Positions 1 to 4,871 of a stretch of 5,374 nt of DNA are shown here, in pieces. Position 1 is the first letter of the stretch. Every line of letters begins with the position of its first letter. The notes beneath the pieces were generated by a model. The model had not been told where the DNA came from, did not search any database, and worked only from the letters and a program-made list of their open reading frames with translations. The translations under genes were made by a program, and so were the position numbers. Source of the DNA: Thiolapillus brandeum (lineage in GTDB: Bacteria > Pseudomonadota > Gammaproteobacteria > Chromatiales > Chromatiaceae); contig DRLF01000258.1 of the NCBI GenBank assembly GCA_011051425.1, positions 1 through 5,374 on the forward strand, written 5' to 3'.

Positions 1-34
1 GGTCGTGGCTGTCTGACAGAATACAGATTTTCAT
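1..34 (-). CDS. Metallophosphoesterase (YfcE/MJ0936-like), N-terminus only, cut by window edge
   Basis: Only the first 11 codons lie in the window, reading MKICILSDSHD. This matches the N-terminal strand and first metal-binding motif (D-x-H; here D8 and H10) of calcineurin-like phosphoesterases of the YfcE/MJ0936 type, which usually begin MKI-x-x-(I/L)-SD-(T/S)-H. Members are small cytosolic metal-dependent phosphodiesterases or phosphatases of often unknown natural substrate. The ATG at 32-34 is preceded by AGGA (41-44 on the minus strand) with a 6-nt spacer, which supports this start. It begins 36 bp after the ppa stop with no terminator between, so it is probably co-transcribed with ppa. 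The call rests on a very short stretch; the motif and ribosome site make it likely, but the subfamily is uncertain. Confidence 0.72.
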   Translation of the reverse strand, partial: MKICILSDSHD

Positions 35-70
35 GGGGTTTCCTGCTCTCACGGGGAGAGGGGCAATGGG

Positions 71-619
71 TCAGAAATGGGGTTTTTCCGGTTCTTTTTC
101 ATACATGGCCACCGAATCGGTGATTTCCTTGCGGGCGGCGTCTGCCCCTTCCCAGCCCTGTACCCGCACCCACTTGCCTTCGTCCAGGTCCTTGTAGTGT
201 TCGAAGAAGTGGGCCATGCGCTCCATCAGTTCTTTGGGCATGTCGTCCACGTCCTTCACGTGGGACCAGCGGTCGGTGATGTCGTCGGCAGGCACGGCCA
301 CCACCTTGGCGTCGTCGCCAGATTCGTCGGTCATTTTCAGCACCGCCACGGGGCGGCAGCGAATCACCGAGCCGGGAATCAGGGGGAAGGCCGTGGGCAC
401 CAGCACGTCGCAGGGGTCGCCGTCGTCGGACAAGGTGTGGGGGATGTAGCCGTAGTTCACCGGGTAGCGCATCGCCGTGCGCAGGATGCGGTCCACGAAC
501 ATGGCGCCGGATTCCTTGTCCACCTCGTACTTCACGGGCTCGGCATTGGCCGGGATCTCGATGATGACGTTGATTTCATCGGGAACATTGTTGCCCCGGG
601 TTACGCGGTCAAGATTCAT
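71..619 (-). CDS. ppa: Inorganic pyrophosphatase, family I (soluble, Mg-dependent)
   Basis: This cytosolic enzyme hydrolyses inorganic pyrophosphate to two phosphates, pulling biosynthetic reactions that release PPi. The 182-aa length fits bacterial family I enzymes (E. coli 176 aa), and the chain is collinear with the E. coli enzyme at an offset of +1. Visible active-site residues are E21, K30, E32, R44, Y56, D66, D68 and D71 (signature DGDPCDV, 66-72), D98, D103 and K105 in [12 protein letters not shown], and Y142-K143 in HFFEHYKDL. No key residue is missing. The ATG follows AGGAG (629-633) with 9 nt between. The gene lies 94 bp beyond the peroxiredoxin start of the terminator-bearing gap, so it probably has its own promoter, which I could not define convincingly. 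It precedes a metallophosphoesterase gene. Its presence next to a PPi-type phosphofructokinase is notable, because the two would compete for PPi if expressed together. Confidence 0.97.
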   Translation of the reverse strand: MNLDRVTRGNNVPDEINVIIEIPANAEPVKYEVDKESGAMFVDRILRTAMRYPVNYGYIPHTLSDDGDPCDVLVPTAFPLIPGSVIRCRPVAVLKMTDESGDDAKVVAVPADDITDRWSHVKDVDDMPKELMERMAHFFEHYKDLDEGKWVRVQGWEGADAARKEITDSVAMYEKEPEKPHF

Positions 620-666
620 GTTGTATCACTCCTGGTTATAGTCGTTTTGTCAGGGGGCGGAAAGGC

Positions 667-691
667 AAAAAGCCGGCCCGAAGGCCGGCTT
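667..691 (-). terminator. Rho-independent terminator of the peroxiredoxin transcript
   Basis: On the minus strand a perfect 9-bp stem (AAGCCGGCC / GGCCGGCTT, plus-strand arms 670-678 and 683-691) closes a TTCG loop, the very stable UUCG tetraloop. It runs straight into a T tract (five T counting the stem end, then GCCTTT). It starts 22 bp after the peroxiredoxin stop. On the plus strand no T run follows, so it acts on the leftward transcript only. Confidence 0.88.
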
Positions 692-713
692 CCGGTCTTG
701 CAACCGCTTCAGC

Positions 714-1319
714 TTACAGCTCTTCGGCGTGCTTGGACAAATAGCTGGCGACGCCATCCGGCGTATCCTGCATGCCTTCATCACCTTCCTTCCAGCCCGC
801 AGGGCAGACCTCGCCATGGGTCTCGTGGAATTGCAGGGCATCGATCATGCGGATCATTTCGTCGATGTTGCGCCCCAGGGGCAGATCATTGACCACCTGA
901 TGACGCACCATGCCTTCCTTGTCAATGAGGAAGGAGCCGCGGAAGGCCACTGCGCCATCGGGGGTTTCCACGTCATAGGCTTTGCAGATGCCATGGGTCA
1001 TGTCCGCCACCAGAGGATAGCGCACGGGACCGATGCCGCCTTCATTGACGGGGGTGTTGCGCCAGGCGTTGTGGGTGAAGTGGGAGTCGATGGAGACGCC
1101 GATGACTTCCACGTTGCGCTTGGTGAATTCGTCCAGGCGGTGATCGAAGGCGATCAGCTCAGAGGGGCAGACAAAGGTGAAATCCAGCGGATAGAAGAAG
1201 ACCACGGCGTACTTGTCCTTGGTGTGGTTCTTCAGGTTGAAATCGTCGATGATGCTGCCGTCACCCATAACGGCTGGGGCGGTAAAGTCAGGTGCCTCGC
1301 GGCCTACCAGTACTGACAT
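714..1319 (-). CDS. Typical 2-Cys peroxiredoxin (Prx1/AhpC family)
   Basis: This thiol peroxidase reduces H2O2, organic peroxides and peroxynitrite, and is recycled by thioredoxin or AhpF-type partners. The peroxidatic cysteine is C51 in the DFTFVCPSE motif and the resolving cysteine is C172 in GEVCPAGW, so it should be an obligate homodimer that may assemble into decamers. At 201 aa it aligns end to end with human Prx2 as I recall it. It carries GGIG at 94-97 and a C-terminal helix with Tyr-Leu at 193-194, the positions of the GGLG and YF motifs linked to sensitivity to over-oxidation. There is a third cysteine, C112. The ATG is preceded by AGGAG (1326-1330) at 6 nt. The gene begins 30 bp after the small 66-aa gene and ends before a strong terminator, so it is likely the last gene of the pfp unit. 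No OxyR-type site was recognised. A plain 'ahpC' label is possible, but no ahpF is in view. Confidence 0.95.
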   Translation of the reverse strand: MSVLVGREAPDFTAPAVMGDGSIIDDFNLKNHTKDKYAVVFFYPLDFTFVCPSELIAFDHRLDEFTKRNVEVIGVSIDSHFTHNAWRNTPVNEGGIGPVRYPLVADMTHGICKAYDVETPDGAVAFRGSFLIDKEGMVRHQVVNDLPLGRNIDEMIRMIDALQFHETHGEVCPAGWKEGDEGMQDTPDGVASYLSKHAEEL

Positions 1320-1349
1320 AATGTTCTCCTAGAGTTTTTCGGTTTGTTG

Positions 1350-1550
1350 TTATCTGAGGCCGGAAAAATCGCTTCCCGGCTTCAGGTCGAATCGGTTTTC
1401 CAGGTCCAGCTCACGGATCAGCTGATCCACGGCGCCCTGGCCATGAATCTTCTGGACTTCGGCCAGGATCATGCGCACGGAATTGCGGTTGTAGCCGCTC
1501 TTGAATTGCAGCTGTACCTCGATGAGTTCCCTGGCCCGGTCCAGTTTCAT
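1350..1550 (-). CDS. Small conserved-looking protein of unknown function (66 aa)
   Basis: I do not recognise this protein. The frame also contains an upstream TTG (1554-1556), but the ATG at 1548-1550 (MKLDRAREL...) is the better start, giving 66 aa. The sequence is charged and probably mostly helical (residues 2-50), ending in a short tail KPGSDFSGLR. It has no cysteine, signal peptide or membrane segment, so it is likely a soluble cytosolic protein. It lies 39 bp after the pfp stop and 30 bp before peroxiredoxin, with no terminator on either side, so it is probably the middle gene of a pfp-orf66-prx transcript. No strong ribosome-binding site is seen. The nearest purine-rich AGG lies within the 3' arm of the palindrome just upstream, about 13 nt from the ATG, so translation may depend on that structure opening or on coupling to pfp. 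That this is a real gene is inferred from tight packing and protein-like composition. Confidence 0.68.
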   Translation of the reverse strand: MKLDRARELIEVQLQFKSGYNRNSVRMILAEVQKIHGQGAVDQLIRELDLENRFDLKPGSDFSGLR

Positions 1551-1558
1551 GTGCAAGC

Positions 1559-1584
1559 ACTGCCTGCCCCGCGGGGCAGGCAGT
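1559..1584 (-). repeat. 26-bp perfect palindrome between pfp and orf66
   Basis: Two arms of ACTGCCTGCCCC and its exact complement meet at a GC centre, giving a perfect 26-bp inverted repeat. As RNA it would form an 11- to 12-bp GC-rich hairpin 5 nt after the pfp stop codon (1590-1592) and 8 nt before the orf66 ATG. On the minus strand it is followed by GCTTGCAC with no T run, so it does not look like an intrinsic terminator. It could stabilise the upstream pfp message, limit translation of orf66, or be a protein-binding site or scattered genomic repeat. None of these roles can be chosen from one copy. Confidence 0.85.
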
Positions 1585-1589
1585 CCCGG

Positions 1590-2846
1590 TCAGATTTCGA
1601 AATCGGCCAGCTTGCGCGGAACAGCAATGCCTTTCATGGTGACGTAGCGGGGCATGCCGTTGTCGTCGTATTCCGGATAGGCCTCGCCCTGGATCAGGGG
1701 GTAGAGGTACTCCTTGCAGCCATCGGTGATGCCGAAACCGTCTTCGGTGATGAATTCCATGGGCATCATCTTTTCCACGTTGGCCACCTCGGACAGGGGC
1801 GCCATGCCAATGCTCCACTTGTAAGGAGAAGAGGACTCGCGCACCACCGTGGGCATGATGGAGTTGTGGCCTTCCAGGGCCATGTTCACCGCAGCTTCAC
1901 CCAGTGCATAGGCCTGCTCCACATCGGATTTGGACGCCAGGTGACGGGCGGCGCGCTGCAGGTAGTCGGCCACGGCCCAGTGGAACTTGTATCCCAGGGC
2001 CTCTTTGATGATATTGGCGACCACGGGAGCGGCGCCGCCGAGCTGGGCGTGACCGAAATCGTCGCGGGTGCCCTGCTCAGCGAGGAACTTGCCGTCGGGC
2101 CAGTGGCAGCCTTCGGAAACCACCACGGTGCAGTAGCCGAATTCCTTGACCTTGGCATCCACGGCGGCCAGGAATTTTGCCTGGTCGAATTCCACTTCCG
2201 GGAACAGGGTCACCACGGGAATGCCATAGTCTTCCACCAGGGCGCCGGCGGCGGCGATCCAGCCCGCGTGACGGCCCATGACCTCGATGACAAAGATCTT
2301 GGTAGAGGTTTTTGCCATGGAACGCACGTCATAGCTGGCTTCCAGGGTGGAAACGGCGATGTACTTGGCCACGGAGCCGAAACCCGGGCAGTTGTCGGTG
2401 ATGGGCAGGTCGTTGTCCACGGTCTTGGGCACGTGGATGGCCTGGACAGGGAAACCCATTTTTTCGGAAAGCTGGGAGACCTTGAAGCAGGTATCGGCAG
2501 AGTCGCCGCCGCCGTTGTAGAAGAAATAGCCGATGTTGTGGGCCTTGAACACCTCGATGAGGCGCTCGTACTCGCGCTTGTTGTCTTCCAGGCTCTTGAG
2601 CTTGTAGCGGCAGGAGCCGAAGGCGCCGGAGGGGGTTGTTTTCAGGGCGGCGATGTCTTCAGCGGATTCCTGATTGGTGTCGATAAGATCTTCCGTGAGG
2701 GCGCCGATGATGCCGTTGCGGCCCGCGTACACATTGGCGATCTTGTCGCTGTGCTTGCGCGCAGTTTCGATCACGCCGCAAGCGGATGCGTTGATAACGG
2801 CGGTCACGCCACCGGATTGTGCATAGAAAGCATTCTTTGCTGTCAT
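1590..2846 (-). CDS. pfp: 6-phosphofructokinase, pyrophosphate-dependent type
   Basis: It phosphorylates fructose 6-phosphate to fructose 1,6-bisphosphate with PPi as expected donor, a reversible step of glycolysis and gluconeogenesis in the cytosol. At 418 aa it fits the longer PFK-A group. Visible motifs are SGGVTAVINA (11-20, phosphate loop), GGGDS (112-116), PKTVDND (140-146) with probable catalytic base D144, and MGRHAGW (190-196) for sugar-phosphate binding. PPi preference is inferred from D115, where ATP enzymes have Gly (E. coli G104), and K141, where ATP enzymes have Gly in PGTIDND. The residue matching E. coli D103 is G114, which I recall as normal for this proteobacterial clade. 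The ATG follows GAGGGAG at 5 nt. The gene sits 58 bp after orf114 and starts a run ending in peroxiredoxin. In related autotrophs and methanotrophs such enzymes also act on sedoheptulose phosphates; that is possible but not shown here. Confidence 0.93.
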   Translation of the reverse strand: MTAKNAFYAQSGGVTAVINASACGVIETARKHSDKIANVYAGRNGIIGALTEDLIDTNQESAEDIAALKTTPSGAFGSCRYKLKSLEDNKREYERLIEVFKAHNIGYFFYNGGGDSADTCFKVSQLSEKMGFPVQAIHVPKTVDNDLPITDNCPGFGSVAKYIAVSTLEASYDVRSMAKTSTKIFVIEVMGRHAGWIAAAGALVEDYGIPVVTLFPEVEFDQAKFLAAVDAKVKEFGYCTVVVSEGCHWPDGKFLAEQGTRDDFGHAQLGGAAPVVANIIKEALGYKFHWAVADYLQRAARHLASKSDVEQAYALGEAAVNMALEGHNSIMPTVVRESSSPYKWSIGMAPLSEVANVEKMMPMEFITEDGFGITDGCKEYLYPLIQGEAYPEYDDNGMPRYVTMKGIAVPRKLADFEI

Positions 2847-2904
2847 GATAACTCCCTCATTAACTTAGGATTTTGATTGATGTATGGAATTCTGTGTCCA
2901 GGCC

Positions 2905-3249
2905 TCAGATCTTGCCCTGTTCCTTGGCGTCGTGGTCTGCCTGGGTCTGCAACAGGGAGACGATGCATTCGCTGAGATCGTCATACTCATGCACCCCAGT
3001 GCCGTACTGCTGGTAACCGCGGTAGAAGAACTGACAGCGGTAGCGCCGGTCGCCGGATTTGAAGATCACGAAATTGCAACCGTCCTTTTGCCAGTAGACC
3101 ACGGGACAGGTGCTCAGCTCCCGGTCCGCGGGAGAGAGGCGGATCTCCGCGTCCGCGTATTCAAAGGGCACGTCTTCCCCGTAGCGTTCTTTCAGCGTGG
3201 TCTTGATGATCCATTCTTCGCTTTTACCATAGTCGGGAATTGTTGCCAT
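2905..3249 (-). CDS. Conserved protein of unknown function (114 aa)
   Basis: No function can be assigned. The sequence starts MATIPDYGKSEEWIIKTTLKE and looks like a compact soluble alpha/beta protein: a helix at about 9-23, then strands rich in aromatic residues (VVYWQKDG, FVIFKSGDRRYRCQFFYRG), then a helix around 90-108 containing LSECIVSLLQTQAD. Three cysteines are present (C48, C58, C72 by count, approximate) plus C94 near the end; no CxxC metal site is seen. There is no signal peptide or membrane segment. The ATG at 3247-3249 has only a weak upstream AGG about 13 nt away. It is the first gene left of a divergent 218-bp regulatory gap and is followed 58 bp later by pfp, so it probably leads that operon. 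I have an impression that similar proteins occur beside adenylate kinase or pfp genes in other gammaproteobacteria, but this is memory, not evidence. Confidence 0.82.
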   Translation of the reverse strand: MATIPDYGKSEEWIIKTTLKERYGEDVPFEYADAEIRLSPADRELSTCPVVYWQKDGCNFVIFKSGDRRYRCQFFYRGYQQYGTGVHEYDDLSECIVSLLQTQADHDAKEQGKI

Positions 3250-3326
3250 GATGCGTCGATAACCTGCTGAAAATACCGTTTTGTGTCAAAAAATCGCAGA
3301 AAATCAGGAGCTTTGAAGGTTCCTTG

Positions 3327-3345
3327 GTTGACATTGCCGGTCAAC
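3327..3345. promoter_or_regulatory. Inverted repeat GTTGAC-N7-GTCAAC, possible operator
   Basis: Two 6-bp arms (3327-3332 and 3340-3345) are exact complements around a 7-bp spacer, upstream of the predicted rightward promoter and between the divergent genes. The 13-bp centre-to-centre spacing is somewhat longer than one DNA helical turn, which a dimeric regulator might read. It does not match the FNR half-site spacing (TTGAT-N4-ATCAA). A 6-bp repeat could also occur by chance. Confidence 0.35.
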
Positions 3346-3373
3346 TGCGATTAGCTATGCATCAAAATGGTTG

Positions 3374-3402
3374 TTGGTCTGGATAATCTCGCCAATTATA
3401 AA
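3374..3402 (+). promoter_or_regulatory. Candidate sigma70 promoter for the adenylate kinase-like gene
   Basis: TTGGTC (3374-3379) and TATAAA (3397-3402) are separated by 17 bp. The -10 matches five of six consensus bases and the -35 three of six. Transcription would start near 3409, giving a leader of about 59 nt that begins with a small CCCG-AGG-CGGG hairpin. Confidence 0.5.
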
Positions 3403-3452
3403 GGAAAAACCCGAGGCGGGATATATGCCAGTCCCACGTTGATCTGCTCTAT

Positions 3453-3471
3453 AAGGACAATGCGCGCATGA
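3453..3471 (+). promoter_or_regulatory. Ribosome-binding site and three-codon upstream frame overlapping the adenylate kinase-like start
   Basis: AAGGA (3453-3457) lies 10 nt before the chosen ATG (3468). Between them is another ATG (3460) that opens a three-codon frame, ATG CGC GCA TGA. Its stop overlaps the main start as ATGA (3468-3471), the classic arrangement for coupled re-initiation. The AAGGA is only 2 nt from the first ATG, too close for efficient use, so the downstream ATG is the better start. Confidence 0.5.
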
Positions 3472-4853
3472 GGATTATTTTACTGGGGCCGCCTGGCTCG
3501 GGAAAATCCGCTATCTCCCGGAAAGTAGCCGACAAATACGGTCTTCCTGTAGTTAGTGTCGAAGAAGTGGCTGAAGAACTCTCCGCCATGGCTCAGGAGG
3601 ATGATGACCTTGGACGCCTGGCCAGGGACTCCATCGGCTCAGGACGGGTTTCCGATGATGTGTGCAACATTGTCATCCGGCGGGTGCTGGGCAAAGAGGA
3701 GCTTGCCCCGGGTTTTGTCCTGGTCGGCTACCCCAAGGACGTTGCCCAGGCTGAATTCATGGAACAGGCCCTGAATCAGATGCGCCGGCCCCTGGATCTG
3801 GTGTTGATGATCGATATTGACCGTGATGAACTCATGGAGCGCCGGGTGGGACGCATCGATTGTGATGCCTGTGGCTCCCACTACAATCTCTATGTCAATC
3901 CGCCATTGGTAGAAGGCGTTTGCGATATGTGTGGTTCCCGGGTAAGCCGGCGTCCCAGGGGTTATGAAGAAAATATTGCCAACCAGTTGCGTGAATATGA
4001 CGTGGCTGTGCAGCCGGTACTGGATTTCTACCGGAAGCTGGAAAAGCTGCGCCTGGTGGATGCCAATGGTACCGAAGACGAACTGTGGGAAGGCGTACAG
4101 GAGGTTATTGACAACACGACGCCTCTGGAGCTGGAGCCTCTTCCTGCTGAGCCTGAAGCAGAAAAGCCTGAAGAGCAGGCTGCGTCCGAAGCAACAAAAA
4201 AGAAAGTGACCGGGGAATCCTCAGCTACGAATAAGAAAAAGCCAGCGAAAAAAACGGCAGCCAGGAAAGCGGCGGCTAAGACAGTGAAAAAACCTGAGGC
4301 AAAGAAAACAGTAAAGAAGAAGGTGGCAAAGAAAGCCGCCAAGAAGAAAGCTGTGAAAAAGATCCCTGCCAAGAAGGCCGCACCGGCAAAGACTGCGGGT
4401 AAGAAAAAGGTAGTGAAGAAGCCGGTTGTCAAGAAAAAGCCAGCAGCGAAGAAGTCTGCGAGCAAGAAAAAGGTGACGGCAAAGAAGTCCGTGAGCAAGA
4501 AAAAAGTAGCGGCAAAAAAATCTGCAAGCAAGAAAAAAACGGTCAGCAAGAAGAAGGTGGCGGCCAGGAAGCCGGTCTCCAAGAAAGCCGCTTCCAGGAA
4601 GAAGATTGTCAAGAAGGTCACGGCGAAAAAAAAGGTGGCAAAAAAAAAGCCGGCCAGCAAAAAGCCGCTGAAGAAATCCGTCAGCAAGAAAACCACTACC
4701 GGAAAAAAGGTGGTAAAGAAAACGCCCGGCAAAAAGAAAGTAGTAAAGAAGTCCGTAAAGAAAGCGCCACTCAAAGCTTCCAAGAAAAAGGTGGCAAAGA
4801 AGAAGGTGGTAAAGAAAACCGTAAAAAAGAACGTGGCGAAGAAAAAACGCTAG
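3468..4853 (+). CDS. Divergent adenylate kinase-like protein fused to a lysine-rich histone H1-like tail
   Basis: Residues 1-215 form an adenylate kinase fold: P-loop GPPGSGKS (7-14, K13), core motif [11 protein letters not shown] (86-96) and a zinc LID with C132/C135 and C152/C155. Compared with E. coli Adk, the ATP-side arginines R119, R123 and R156 are kept (R125, R129, R162). By contrast T31 is V31, R36 is E36, D84 is V86, R88 is K90, D158/D159 are R164/G165 and R167 is Q173. The AMP site and catalytic set are therefore badly eroded; normal AMP kinase activity is doubtful, and another acceptor or a regulatory role is possible. An acidic Glu/Pro linker (about 219-243) leads to a basic tail (244-461), about 97 Lys in 218 residues, with no aromatics, His, Cys or Met and only two Glu, resembling histone H1, AlgP or BpH1 tails. 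The protein is about twice the normal Adk length. Nucleic acid or polyphosphate binding by the tail is inference. It is probably cytosolic or nucleoid-associated and is divergent from the orf114-pfp unit. Confidence 0.88.
   Translation: MRIILLGPPGSGKSAISRKVADKYGLPVVSVEEVAEELSAMAQEDDDLGRLARDSIGSGRVSDDVCNIVIRRVLGKEELAPGFVLVGYPKDVAQAEFMEQALNQMRRPLDLVLMIDIDRDELMERRVGRIDCDACGSHYNLYVNPPLVEGVCDMCGSRVSRRPRGYEENIANQLREYDVAVQPVLDFYRKLEKLRLVDANGTEDELWEGVQEVIDNTTPLELEPLPAEPEAEKPEEQAASEATKKKVTGESSATNKKKPAKKTAARKAAAKTVKKPEAKKTVKKKVAKKAAKKKAVKKIPAKKAAPAKTAGKKKVVKKPVVKKKPAAKKSASKKKVTAKKSVSKKKVAAKKSASKKKTVSKKKVAARKPVSKKAASRKKIVKKVTAKKKVAKKKPASKKPLKKSVSKKTTTGKKVVKKTPGKKKVVKKSVKKAPLKASKKKVAKKKVVKKTVKKNVAKKKR
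4197..4850 (+). other. Coding region of the H1-like basic tail (low-complexity, purine-rich strand)
   Basis: This stretch encodes residues 244-461, built from K, A, V, S, T, P, R and G in short blocks such as VAKKK, SKKKV, PAKK and VVKK. The plus strand is strongly A/G-rich because of alternating AAA and AAG lysine codons, which also produces a long stop-free but meaningless frame on the opposite strand. The lysine content and lack of hydrophobic core predict an intrinsically disordered, strongly cationic polypeptide. The preceding 25 residues (DNA 4122-4196) are acidic and could shield the tail. Confidence 0.85.
4443..4541 (+). repeat. Three tandem 33-bp repeats encoding an 11-residue unit
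   Basis: Residues 326-336, 337-347 and 348-358 read [22 protein letters not shown] and [11 protein letters not shown], three in-frame copies of one 11-aa unit. A partial copy (VSKKKV) follows. The copies differ at third codon positions as well as at a few residues, so the array is not a very recent duplication. The remainder of the tail shows less regular versions of the same blocks. Confidence 0.85.
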
Positions 4854-4871
4854 GCAGGCTGGCCAAACAGG

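Larger units (their letters stand above)
3250..3467. promoter_or_regulatory. Divergent intergenic region between orf114/pfp and the adenylate kinase-like gene
   Basis: This is the longest gene-free stretch of the window and is clearly more AT-rich than its flanks. It holds a plausible rightward promoter, an inverted repeat and a short leader hairpin (CCCG-AGG-CGGG, 3410-3420). For the leftward unit, a consensus TATAAT sits on the minus strand at 3395-3400, overlapping the rightward -10, but lacks a convincing -35. A perfect TTGACA on the minus strand (3284-3289) lacks a good -10 at normal distance. No coding frame is credible here. Confidence 0.75.

Noticed and set aside
112..116. Arguing that the Pfp GGGDS motif marks a defective enzyme (numbers are residues of the pfp product, not bases)
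   Set aside because: Loss of the Asp at the E. coli D103 position is, as far as I recall, usual in this proteobacterial PPi-PFK clade, and all other active-site motifs are intact.
635..663. Possible ppa promoter on the minus strand (TTTCCG-N17-TATAAC)
   Set aside because: The -10 is good, but the implied start near 628 falls at the ppa ribosome-binding site and would leave it off or at the very end of the transcript.
77..892. Plus-strand 271-aa frame opposite ppa and the end of the peroxiredoxin gene
   Set aside because: It is the antisense shadow of ppa, crosses a clear terminator, and its product is low-complexity with no family motifs.
1344..2876. Long plus-strand open frame (510 aa) opposite pfp
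   Set aside because: It lies antisense to a well-supported phosphofructokinase. Its His/Gly/Val-rich product is the usual by-product of GC-biased codons on the other strand, with no domain signal.
3328..3356. TTGACA on the plus strand as -35 of a second promoter
   Set aside because: The hexamer 17 bp downstream is TTAGCT, a poor -10, and no better hexamer lies at 16 to 18 bp. The TTGACA is more simply part of the inverted repeat.
4028..4783. Minus-strand 251-aa Phe/Leu-rich frame resembling a membrane protein
   Set aside because: It is the complement of the lysine-rich tail (AAG/AAA read as CTT/TTT), which has no stops by composition. There is no ribosome site, and the plus-strand frame carries a clear N-terminal kinase domain.
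4197..4850. The lysine-rich region as a frameshift or assembly artefact joined to adk
   Set aside because: The frame is continuous for 654 bp with an ordered 11-residue repeat, mixed synonymous lysine codons and a clean stop, which is not expected of random out-of-frame sequence.
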